7,543 bases of DNA from an uncultured Eubacteriales bacterium (GCA_900550585.1 URST01000090.1:1-7543); one strand, 5' to 3'; counted from the first letter of the stretch, positions 1-6,005 are shown. Notes: generated by a model not told the origin, from the sequence alone. Program-made: numbers and translations.

Positions 1-673
1 CGTGCAGCACGATGGGGAATCCGGGCAGGCGCTTGCTGACCTCCTCCAGCACGTCAAAGCGCAGGGGAGGCGGCACCAGGATGCCCTGCTCGTTGCGGGT
101 GCACTGCTCGGGCTTGAACTTATAGGCGCCGTGGCTGGTGCCGATAGCGATGGCCAGAGAGTCGCAGCCGGTCTTGGCGACAAACTCCTCCACCTCCTCG
201 GGACGGGTGTAGGAAGCCTCGTGAGCGGCTACCTTGACCTCATCCTCGATGCCGGCCAGAGTGCCCAGCTCGGCCTCCACCACGACACCGTGGTCATGGG
301 CGTACTCCACCACCTTGCGGGTGATCTCGATATTCTCGGCAAAAGGCTTGGAGGATGCGTCGATCATCACGGAGGTGAAGCCGCCGTCGATGCAGCTCTT
401 GCAGGTCTCAAAGTCGGGGCCGTGGTCCAGATGCAGTACGATGGGGATATCGGGGCAGCAGGCCACAGCGGCCTCCACCAGCTTCACCAGATAGGTGTGG
501 TTGGCGTAGGCGCGGGCGCCCTTACTGACCTGCAGGATCACGGGAGCATGCTCCTCCTGGCAGGCCTCGGTGATGCCCTGCACGATCTCCATGTTGTTGA
601 CGTTGAACGCGCCGATGGCGTAACCGCCGGCATATGCCTTTTCAAACATTTCCTTGGAAGTTACCAGTGCCAT
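1..673 (-). CDS. fba: Class II fructose-1,6-bisphosphate aldolase (partial, 3' end off the window)
   Basis: Cytoplasmic glycolytic/gluconeogenic enzyme that reversibly splits fructose-1,6-bisphosphate into dihydroxyacetone phosphate and glyceraldehyde-3-phosphate, using a bound zinc ion. The first 224 residues are present; related enzymes of this type run to about 285-310, so roughly the last quarter is missing. The protein begins MALVTSKEMFEKAYAGGYAI. Visible landmarks are GAFNVNN (21-27), HLDHG (81-85) with the catalytic Asp D83 and zinc ligand H84, VEAELG (132-137) with E134, GTSHG (178-182) with zinc ligand H181, and a final VLH whose H224 matches the third zinc His. Residue roles follow the E. 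coli class II enzyme. The ATG at 673 is chosen because a GGAGA ribosome site lies about 8 bases upstream (681-686). It is divergently transcribed from the phosphofructokinase and has its own extended -10 promoter. Assignment is very secure. Confidence 0.96.
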   Translation of the reverse strand, partial: MALVTSKEMFEKAYAGGYAIGAFNVNNMEIVQGITEACQEEHAPVILQVSKGARAYANHTYLVKLVEAAVACCPDIPIVLHLDHGPDFETCKSCIDGGFTSVMIDASSKPFAENIEITRKVVEYAHDHGVVVEAELGTLAGIEDEVKVAAHEASYTRPEEVEEFVAKTGCDSLAIAIGTSHGAYKFKPEQCTRNEQGILVPPPLRFDVLEEVSKRLPGFPIVLH

Positions 674-737
674 AATTCGATCTCCTTTTCCGTAATGAAA
701 TAATTTGTCGATTGTACGGAATGATTGTTACATTCCT

Positions 738-765
738 ATTGTATCATATTTTTTCCCATTTGCAA
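738..765 (-). promoter_or_regulatory. Sigma-A-type promoter of fba
   Basis: On the minus strand the -35 box TTGCAA (760-765) is separated by 16 bp from the -10 box TACAAT (738-743). The -10 is preceded by TGA, giving an extended -10 element. Transcription should start near 731, leaving a leader of about 57 bases before the aldolase ATG. The -35 box overlaps an ATTTGC half-site that recurs at the pfp and gap promoters. Confidence 0.75.
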
Positions 766-776
766 GACCGAAAGCA

Positions 777-805
777 TTTACATTCGCAAATTTCCATGGT
801 AAAAT
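777..805 (+). promoter_or_regulatory. Sigma-A-type promoter of the phosphofructokinase
   Basis: TTTACA (777-782) and TAAAAT (800-805) are separated by exactly 17 bp, and TGG directly before the -10 makes it an extended -10 promoter. Start of transcription is expected near 812, giving a leader of about 75 bases. Its -35 box is only 11 bp from the -35 box of the divergent fba promoter. A GCAAAT half-site (786-791) lies in the spacer. Confidence 0.78.
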
Positions 806-886
806 ACTACTTTAGAGAAAGTCCGGCGGCGGCAGCGGCCGGTGCATCACCAAATTTTGAAAACAATGTTTCGGAGGTACAGACCT

Positions 887-2125
887 ATGAAAGAGTTGCG
901 CGGCGCATGTATCATCGGCCAGTCCGGCGGCCCCACATCCGTCATCAACGCCAGTGCCTACGGCGTCATCGACACGGCGCTGAAGTCCGGCGCCATCACC
1001 CAGGTGCTAGGCGCGGAGCACGGCATCAAGGGCGTGCTGGCGGATCGCCTGTTCGACATGGGGCTGGAAGATCCCGAGGAGCTGCGGCTCCTGAAGTATA
1101 CCCCCTCCTCCGCGCTGGGCTCCTGCCGCTACAAGATCGCCGATCCCGAGCTGGACGACACGGACTATAAGCGCATTCTGGAGGTGTTCAAGAAGCACGA
1201 CGTGCGCTACTTCTTCTACAACGGCGGCAACGACTCCATGGATACCTGCAACAAGATCAACCAGTATATGCAGTCCGTGGGCTACGACTGCCGCGTGATG
1301 GGCGTGCCCAAGACCATCGACAACGACCTGTTCGGCACTGATCACTGCCCCGGCTACGCCTCCGCCGCCAAGTATATCGCCACGTCCATCATGGAGGTCT
1401 ATCAGGATGCCCATGTGTACGATACCGGCATGATCGTGGTGGTGGAGATCATGGGCCGCCATGCCGGCTGGCTGACGGCGGCTGCGGCGCTGGCCGGTGA
1501 GTACGGCGCAGGCCCCGATCTCATCTATCTGCCGGAGACTGACTTCAGTATGCCGAAGTTTATCGAAGATGTCAAGCGTGTCTATCAGGAGACGGGCAAC
1601 TGCATCGTGGCGGTGTCCGAGGGCATCCACTATGAAAACGGCGATTTCGTGTCCGAGGCCAAGGTGGCGGCCAACGACGGCTTCGGACACGCCCAGCTGG
1701 GCGGTCTGGCCACCATTCTGGCGGAGGTGCTGAAGGAGGAGACGGGCGCCAAGGTCCGCGGCATCGAGCTGAACCTGCTGCAGCGCTGCGCCGCCCATCT
1801 GGCCAGCGAGACGGACATCGAGGAGTCCTACATGGCCGGTAAGGTGGCCGTGGAGAACGCGGTTAACGGCATCAATGGCCGCATGATCGGCTTTGAGCGC
1901 GGTGTGCAGGACGGCAAATACGCCTGCCGCACCAAGCTCATCCCGCTGATGGAGGTTGCTAATGTGGAGAAAAAGATCCCCCGCGAGTGGATCAACGAAG
2001 CGGGTAACGGCCTGAACCGGCAGTTCATCGAGTACGCGCTGCCGCTGATCCAGGGTGAGCCGGAGCTGCCCCGGCAGGACTCCCTGCCCCGCTTTGCCAA
2101 GCTGAAGAAGGTCCTGGCAAAGTAA
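887..2125 (+). CDS. pfp: 6-phosphofructokinase, probably pyrophosphate-dependent
   Basis: Cytoplasmic glycolytic enzyme converting fructose-6-phosphate to fructose-1,6-bisphosphate; 412 residues, longer than the roughly 320 of the E. coli ATP enzyme. Motifs in order: GQSGGPT (11-17, phosphate-donor loop), GGNDSMDT (113-120), PKTIDND (141-147) with catalytic D145, and MGRHAG (189-194), which binds the sugar phosphate. In ATP enzymes the second motif is GGDGS and the third PGTIDND. Here the two Gly that leave room for ATP are D116 and K142, the combination associated with pyrophosphate as phosphate donor and with a near-equilibrium reaction. N115 in place of Asp is a further variation. The ATG at 887 has GGAGG (873-877) nine bases upstream; the frame is open back to 842 but no start there has a ribosome site. 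It is divergent from fba and followed by a strong hairpin terminator. Phosphofructokinase identity is certain; donor specificity is inferred from residues. Confidence 0.93.
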   Translation: MKELRGACIIGQSGGPTSVINASAYGVIDTALKSGAITQVLGAEHGIKGVLADRLFDMGLEDPEELRLLKYTPSSALGSCRYKIADPELDDTDYKRILEVFKKHDVRYFFYNGGNDSMDTCNKINQYMQSVGYDCRVMGVPKTIDNDLFGTDHCPGYASAAKYIATSIMEVYQDAHVYDTGMIVVVEIMGRHAGWLTAAAALAGEYGAGPDLIYLPETDFSMPKFIEDVKRVYQETGNCIVAVSEGIHYENGDFVSEAKVAANDGFGHAQLGGLATILAEVLKEETGAKVRGIELNLLQRCAAHLASETDIEESYMAGKVAVENAVNGINGRMIGFERGVQDGKYACRTKLIPLMEVANVEKKIPREWINEAGNGLNRQFIEYALPLIQGEPELPRQDSLPRFAKLKKVLAK

Positions 2126-2136
2126 AGAAAATGTGC

Positions 2137-2174
2137 AAAAGAGCTGGAAAGGAACTTCCCTTTCCAGCTCTTTT
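2137..2174. terminator. Bidirectional terminator between the phosphofructokinase and coaX
   Basis: A perfect 16-bp stem (2137-2152 pairing with 2159-2174) has a 6-base loop. It reads AAAAGAGCTGGAAAGG on the left arm and ends in a run of six T at 2171-2176 on the plus strand. The A-run on the left arm supplies a T-run in the other direction. It lies 12 bases after the phosphofructokinase stop and immediately beyond the coaX stop (2178-2180), so it can end both convergent transcripts. Confidence 0.92.
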
Positions 2175-2177
2175 TTA

Positions 2178-2975
2178 TCAACGGTTTTCGCGCTTGCCGG
2201 TGTCCGTGTTCTTCTCGTAGATGATGCGCAGGCCCTCCATCAGCAGGTACTTGTCATAGGCCACATGGTTGCGGCAGTAGCGCACGATCACGGGCGCATT
2301 GGGGCCGGTGGCCACGATGGACGGCTCCTGCCCGTCCAGCATGTCGCGGATGCGGTCGATGATGCCGTCCAGCATGGCGGCAGTGCCGTAGACGATGCCG
2401 CTGCGCATGCAGTCCTCCGTGTTCTTACCGATGAGGTGACGGGGGTGCTGGAGAGAGATGTTGGGCAGCTGGGCCGTATGGTCGGACAGGGCGTCCAGCG
2501 ACAGGCGGACGCCGGGGAACATCAGCCCTCCCTCATAGCAGCGCTTTTCGGAGATATAGGAGATGATGGTAGCGGTGCCCATGTCGATCATGATGATGGG
2601 CGCGGGATACTTTTCCAGCGCGGCCACGGCGTTGGAGACGATGTCGGCCCCCAGCTGCTGGCTGTTGAACTCCATGCGGATGTTCAGCCCGGTCCTGATG
2701 CCGGCGCCCACCATCATGGGCGGCTTGCCCAGCAGGCGGGTCAGCGCCTTTTCCATCATGAAGTTGATGGGCGGCACGACGCTGGAGAAAATGGCGCCGC
2801 TGACATCGCGGATGTCACAGCCATACAGCGTGAACAGGTTCATCAGGTCGATGCTGATCTGATCGGCGGTCTTGCGGCTGTCCGTGTCCAGAGACGCCAG
2901 AAAGCGCAGTTCCCGCTGACGGTCGAACAGACCCACGGAAATATTGGAGTTGCCGATATCAATGGCCAGCAGCAT
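2178..2975 (-). CDS. coaX: Type III pantothenate kinase
   Basis: Catalyses the first step of coenzyme A synthesis, ATP-dependent phosphorylation of pantothenate to 4'-phosphopantothenate, in the cytoplasm. At 265 residues it is close to the usual 255-260. It has the ASKHA-fold signatures of CoaX: DIGNSN at the N terminus (6-11, phosphate loop), GIRTGLNIR (92-100), LGAD (108-111) with the presumed catalytic D111, DMGTATII (131-138, second phosphate motif), EGGLMFPG (148-155) and GKNTEDCMRSG (183-193). One departure: the Arg usually following GAD is Ile here (GADIVSNAVAA). The ATG at 2975 is preferred because GGGAGGGG (2984-2991) lies upstream at about 8 bases; an in-frame ATG farther upstream would leave that ribosome site inside the gene. 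It lies downstream of gap on the same strand but has its own promoter and follows the gap terminator, so it is probably transcribed alone. Confidence 0.93.
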   Translation of the reverse strand: MLLAIDIGNSNISVGLFDRQRELRFLASLDTDSRKTADQISIDLMNLFTLYGCDIRDVSGAIFSSVVPPINFMMEKALTRLLGKPPMMVGAGIRTGLNIRMEFNSQQLGADIVSNAVAALEKYPAPIIMIDMGTATIISYISEKRCYEGGLMFPGVRLSLDALSDHTAQLPNISLQHPRHLIGKNTEDCMRSGIVYGTAAMLDGIIDRIRDMLDGQEPSIVATGPNAPVIVRYCRNHVAYDKYLLMEGLRIIYEKNTDTGKRENR

Positions 2976-3000
2976 GGATGCATCCCCTCCCTTTTCTATC

Positions 3001-3029
3001 ATCATACCACGGTACGTCCGCCTTGGCAA
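3001..3029 (-). promoter_or_regulatory. Sigma-A-type promoter of coaX
   Basis: On the minus strand TTGCCA (3024-3029) and TATGAT (3001-3006) are 17 bp apart, with TGG in front of the -10 (extended -10). Start of transcription should be near 2994, so the leader is only about 20 bases and is mostly ribosome site. The promoter lies between the gap terminator and coaX, which supports separate transcription of coaX. Confidence 0.75.
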
Positions 3030-3039
3030 GCGCGGACAG

Positions 3040-3070
3040 AAAAAGACGACGGCACAGCCGTCGTCTTTTT
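3040..3070 (-). terminator. Rho-independent terminator of gap
   Basis: A perfect 14-bp stem, AAAAAGACGACGGC (3040-3053) pairing with 3057-3070, has a 3-base loop (ACA on the plus strand). Read on the minus strand it begins 12 bases after the gap stop codon and ends in TTTTT. It isolates gap from the downstream coaX promoter. Confidence 0.92.
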
Positions 3071-3082
3071 GTATCGCAGTTC

Positions 3083-4123
3083 TTACTCCTGGGTCAGGAA
3101 GGCATCCGCCTCGTCCACGGTGTGCATGTGCTCCAGCATGCGGGTGACCATGTTGCTGTAACCCCACTCATTGTCGTACCATGCGATGAGCTTGACAAAA
3201 TCATGGTCCAGCATGATGCCGGCGGTCTCATCGAAGATGCAGGGGCAGGGATTGCCGATCAGGTCGGTGGACACCACCTGGTCGCGGGTGTAGCCGATGA
3301 TGCCCTTCATGTACGTCTCGGAGGCGTGGAGAATCTCGTAGCAGATGTCGGCATAGGAGACACTGGTGCTCAGGCGGGCAGTCAGGTCTACCACGGACAC
3401 ATCCGCCGTGGGAACGCGGAACGCCATGCCGGTCATCTTACCCTTCAGGGACGGGATGACGCGGCCCACGGCCTTGGCCGCGCCGGTGGAGGTGGGGATG
3501 ATGTTGTTCAGGATGGAGCGGCCGGTGCGCCAGTCGCTGCCGCCGCGGGAGTCCACAGCCTTCTGCTTGGCGGTGGAGGCATGGATGGTGGACATCAGGG
3601 ACTGCTCGATGCCGAACTCCTTGTGGATGACGTAGGCCAGCGGGGCCAGGCAGTTGGTGGTGCAGCTGGCGTTGGAGACCACGCGCATGTCGGAGCGGTA
3701 TTCGTCGCTATTGACGCCGAAAACGAAGGTGGGCGTGGCGTCGTCCTTGGCAGGGGCCGTCAGGATGACCTTTTTAGCGCCGCCCTTGAAGTGACGGCTG
3801 GCCTTGTCCGTGGTGTTGTTGGCACCGGTGGATTCGATGATGTACTCCGCGCCGCAGTCGGCCCAGTTGATCATGGCGGCGTCAGACTCGCTGTAAATTT
3901 TGATCTTCCGGCCATTGACCACCAGATCGCCGCCGGCGTGCTCCACCATACCGGGGAAGTTGCGGAAAACAGAGTCATACTTCAGCAGGTACACCATATA
4001 GTCGATGTCCGCCTTGCGCAGGTTGATGCCGCAGATGTCAAATTTTTCCGGGTCCTCTGTCAGAATGCGCATGACGACGCGGCCGATACGGCCGAATCCG
4101 TTGATACCGATTTTGATTCCCAT
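3083..4123 (-). CDS. gap: Glyceraldehyde-3-phosphate dehydrogenase
   Basis: Cytoplasmic homotetrameric enzyme that oxidises and phosphorylates glyceraldehyde-3-phosphate to 1,3-bisphosphoglycerate, passing electrons to NAD(P). The 346 residues are slightly more than the usual 330-340. Motifs: NGFGRIGR (8-15, Rossmann dinucleotide loop), SNASCTTN (150-157) with catalytic C154, TIHAST (179-184) with general base H181, TSTGAAKAVG (211-220), GMAFRVPT (232-239), and WYDNEWGYSN (315-324). The segment CGINLRKADIDYM (31-43) replaces the usual VAINDL...; the Asp that grips the adenosine ribose of NAD is absent (N34 is followed by L35, then R36). The Pro of the S-loop seen in NAD-specific enzymes is replaced in DSRGGSDWR (191-199). 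Cofactor use may therefore not be strictly NAD. The start at 4123 has an AAGGAAAG ribosome site upstream. It has its own promoter and terminator. Confidence 0.96.
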   Translation of the reverse strand: MGIKIGINGFGRIGRVVMRILTEDPEKFDICGINLRKADIDYMVYLLKYDSVFRNFPGMVEHAGGDLVVNGRKIKIYSESDAAMINWADCGAEYIIESTGANNTTDKASRHFKGGAKKVILTAPAKDDATPTFVFGVNSDEYRSDMRVVSNASCTTNCLAPLAYVIHKEFGIEQSLMSTIHASTAKQKAVDSRGGSDWRTGRSILNNIIPTSTGAAKAVGRVIPSLKGKMTGMAFRVPTADVSVVDLTARLSTSVSYADICYEILHASETYMKGIIGYTRDQVVSTDLIGNPCPCIFDETAGIMLDHDFVKLIAWYDNEWGYSNMVTRMLEHMHTVDEADAFLTQE

Positions 4124-4146
4124 GATGCTTTCCTTTCCTTCTTTGT

Positions 4147-4161
4147 CCGCAGCAGCTGCGG
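4147..4161. promoter_or_regulatory. Small inverted repeat in the gap leader
   Basis: CCGCAG and CTGCGG are separated by three bases, forming a GC-rich 6-bp hairpin or operator-like repeat. It lies between the predicted start of transcription (near 4171) and the ribosome site of gap. It is too short and lacks a T-run for termination. A regulatory role is only possible, not shown. Confidence 0.35.
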
Positions 4162-4177
4162 TATTTGTTCCAAGTAC

Positions 4178-4205
4178 ATTATAGCATCCAAATCGGATTT
4201 GTCAC
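4178..4205 (-). promoter_or_regulatory. Sigma-A-type promoter of gap
   Basis: On the minus strand a consensus TATAAT (4178-4183) is preceded by TGC (extended -10) and lies 16 bp from GTGACA (4200-4205), five of six bases of the -35 consensus. A leader of about 48 bases is expected. A 14-bp perfect palindrome lies just upstream (4209-4222). This is the best-matching -10 box in the window, as expected for a highly expressed glycolytic gene. Confidence 0.82.
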
Positions 4206-4208
4206 TAT

Positions 4209-4222
4209 AAATTTGCAAATTT
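4209..4222. promoter_or_regulatory. Perfect palindrome upstream of the gap promoter
   Basis: AAATTTGCAAATTT is a perfect 14-bp palindrome starting 4 bp upstream of the gap -35 box. Its core ATTTGCAAAT holds two overlapping copies of the ATTTGC/GCAAAT half-site also found at the fba and pfp promoters. It could be an operator or an AT-rich upstream promoter element. The intergenic DNA is AT-rich, so chance cannot be excluded. Confidence 0.45.
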
Positions 4223-4290
4223 GTTTCATAATTTTTTATTTTTGCCGGTTACGTGGCTTAAATCGTTAAAAAATGTTCAAATTCAAATCC

Positions 4291-4307
4291 AAACGTTCCA
4301 TACGTTT
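4291..4307. repeat. Inverted repeat in the spoIVA-gap intergenic region
   Basis: AAACGT and ACGTTT flank five bases (4297-4301), and a further CC/GG pair on the outside is displaced by one T. The repeat has no T-run and lies about 110 bp upstream of the gap -10 box and about 100 bases downstream of the spoIVA stop. It is operator-like in form; its function is unknown. Confidence 0.4.
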
Positions 4308-4335
4308 TGGACTATGCAGACGTGCCGGAGAAGCG

Positions 4336-4363
4336 AAAAACAGGCGGGGCATAGCCCCGCCCG
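4336..4363 (-). terminator. Rho-independent terminator of spoIVA
   Basis: GGCGGGGC (4343-4350) pairs with GCCCCGCC (4354-4361) around a 3-base loop. On the minus strand the stem is followed within two bases by TTTTT (4340-4336). It begins about 46 bases beyond the spoIVA stop codon and should prevent sporulation-specific readthrough into gap. Confidence 0.88.
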
Positions 4364-4408
4364 CCTGCGGCTGAACAGTTTTTTGAGAGCCTGAGATGCG
4401 GCAGCTTT

Positions 4409-5890
4409 TTACAGGATGATGCAGATCAGGCCGCCGCCCCCCTCGTTGATGATGCGCTCCAGTGCCTCCCGCAGCTTGGCCTGCGCGTCCGGCGGCATCC
4501 GCTTCAGCTTGGCCTGCAGATCCTCCCCGGCGATCTCGTTGAAGCTGCGGCCGAAGATATTGGACTCCCAGATCTTGCCGGTATCGCCCTCGAACTGCTG
4601 GAGCAGATAGTTGACCATCTCCTCCGACTGCTTTTCGTTACCCACGATAGGCGACACAGTGGTGGAGACATCTGCCCGGATCATGTGGATGGACGGCGCA
4701 CTGGCCCGCATGCGGATGCCGTAGCGTCCCCCCTGCTTGACGATCTCCGGATCCTCCAGCTCCAGCTCCTCCACGGTGGGTAGGACGATGCCGTAGCCCG
4801 TCTCACGGGCGGCGATCAGCGCCGGCGCCACCTTGTCGTAGGCCTTGCGCACCTCGGCAAGTTCTGTCAGCAGCTCCATCAGGTCGCCGTCGTCGGCGAC
4901 GGACAGGCCGGAGCGCTGGGACAGGGTGGTGTAAAACAGGCTGCGGGGCAGGCGGATATTGGCCTGGGCGACGCCCTGCCCCAGATCCATGGCGGCCACG
5001 CCGGCGGATTCCACGTTTTCCGTGTCCTGTAGGGATGCCAGATACGGCGCCAGCTGCCGAATGCAGCGAAGGTCTGCTGTGCCGGACGCGATGCGCTGGT
5101 ACAGTTCGCTTTTGATGGGGTGCTCGCCGGGCAGGGCGTCCACCCACGGCGGCAGAAACACGTCCAGCTCCTGCAGCGGAAATTCGTACAGCAGCCCCCG
5201 CAGCAAGGATTGCAGCTCCTGCTCCTCCAGCGTCAGGCAGTTTACTGGCAAGCAGCTGACGCCAAATTTTTCGCTGATCTCTCCGGCGATGGAGGCGGCC
5301 CGCGAGCCGTGGGGATCGGCGGAGTTCAGCAGCACCAGAAACGGCTTGCCGATCTCCTGCAGTTCCCGGATGACACGTTCCTCCGCCTCCAGATAGTCCT
5401 CCCGGGGAATGTCTGTGATGGTACCGTCGGTGGTGATGACGATGCCCACGGTGGAGTGGTCGGCGATGACCTTGCGGGTGCCGATCTCCGCCGCCTCGGT
5501 CATGGGGATCTCGTGGTCATACCACGGCGTCATCACCATGCGGGGCGACAGCTCCTCGAACTGCCCCATGGCGCCGGGTACCATGTAGCCCACGCAGTCG
5601 ATGAGCCGCACAGAGAAGGTTACGTCGTCCTCCAGCCGGATGCGGACGGCCTCCTCCGGCACGAACTTGGGCTCCGCGGTCATGATGGTGCGGCCGGAGC
5701 CGCTCTGGGGCAGTTCATCCTGCGCCCGGTCGCGGCGATACGCATTGTCGATGTGGGGCAGGACCTGCGTCTCCATGAAGCGCTTGATGAAGGTGGATTT
5801 ACCCGTCCGCACCGGGCCAACCACCCCGATATAGATACTGCCGCCCGTGCGGGCCGCCATATCCTGATAGATGGATGTGGATCGATTCAT
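4409..5890 (-). CDS. spoIVA: Stage IV sporulation protein A, spore-coat morphogenetic ATPase
   Basis: ATPase that polymerises on the forespore outer membrane in the mother cell and forms the platform for the spore coat; in Bacillus it is anchored by SpoVM and also needed for cortex formation. The 493 residues match the family (about 492) and the protein is complete. An N-terminal TRAFAC-type P-loop domain shows the Walker A motif GPVRTGKST (25-33, K31), the sensor segment SGRTIMTAEPKF (65-76) and Walker B-type RLIDCVGY (95-102, D98). In the sensor region the second Thr of the TTEPKF seen in Bacillus is Ala here. The conserved C terminus GGGGLICIIL (484-493) is the hallmark of SpoIVA. GGAGG (5899-5903) lies eight bases before the ATG. 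Expression is expected under sigma-E in the mother cell, but the only -10-like match upstream (CATAGAGAT, 5923-5931) has a poor -35 partner. It is divergent from the tetR gene. Confidence 0.97.
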   Translation of the reverse strand: MNRSTSIYQDMAARTGGSIYIGVVGPVRTGKSTFIKRFMETQVLPHIDNAYRRDRAQDELPQSGSGRTIMTAEPKFVPEEAVRIRLEDDVTFSVRLIDCVGYMVPGAMGQFEELSPRMVMTPWYDHEIPMTEAAEIGTRKVIADHSTVGIVITTDGTITDIPREDYLEAEERVIRELQEIGKPFLVLLNSADPHGSRAASIAGEISEKFGVSCLPVNCLTLEEQELQSLLRGLLYEFPLQELDVFLPPWVDALPGEHPIKSELYQRIASGTADLRCIRQLAPYLASLQDTENVESAGVAAMDLGQGVAQANIRLPRSLFYTTLSQRSGLSVADDGDLMELLTELAEVRKAYDKVAPALIAARETGYGIVLPTVEELELEDPEIVKQGGRYGIRMRASAPSIHMIRADVSTTVSPIVGNEKQSEEMVNYLLQQFEGDTGKIWESNIFGRSFNEIAGEDLQAKLKRMPPDAQAKLREALERIINEGGGGLICIIL

Positions 5891-5985
5891 AATGCCTTCC
5901 TCCGAATCCTGACTGTTGTCCTATCTCTATGCGGAGGCGGCGATTTTTAGAAGCGTGCAGAATTATCCGCACAAATTCCACGCAG

Positions 5986-6005
5986 ACTGTTGCTTTTGTA
6001 ACAGT
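5986..6005. promoter_or_regulatory. Candidate TetR operator at the tetR -35 region
   Basis: ACTGTTGC and GTAACAGT flank four T, an inverted repeat with 7 of 8 matching positions per arm. It overlaps the proposed -35 box of the divergently placed regulator gene. Size and position fit a self-controlling TetR-family operator. Binding is inferred. Confidence 0.42.

Noticed and set aside
2..703. Long plus-strand open frame opposite the aldolase
   Set aside because: It has no recognisable protein pattern and lies exactly antisense to a clear class II aldolase. GC-rich codon usage produces such shadows.
856..873. CcpA catabolite-response (cre) site before the phosphofructokinase
   Set aside because: TGAAAACAATGTTTC has cre-like flanks, but the central CG is missing and the arms do not align symmetrically.
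2133..3161. 342-codon plus-strand open frame opposite coaX
   Set aside because: It starts inside the bidirectional terminator hairpin and is antisense to a well-supported coaX.
2978..4210. 410-codon plus-strand open frame opposite gap
   Set aside because: It is antisense to GAPDH and crosses the gap terminator and promoter. The protein is low-complexity (Gly, Val, Asp, His-rich) and there is no ribosome site.
5120..5950. 276-codon plus-strand open frame opposite spoIVA
   Set aside because: It is antisense to a complete SpoIVA, with a His/Gly/Leu-rich composition typical of a shadow frame.
5923..5952. Sigma-E promoter for spoIVA
   Set aside because: CATAGAGAT (5923-5931) partly resembles the sigma-E -10, but the -35 candidate TTCTAAA (5946-5952) is a poor match. 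Sigma-E control is expected from family knowledge, but the promoter itself cannot be called.
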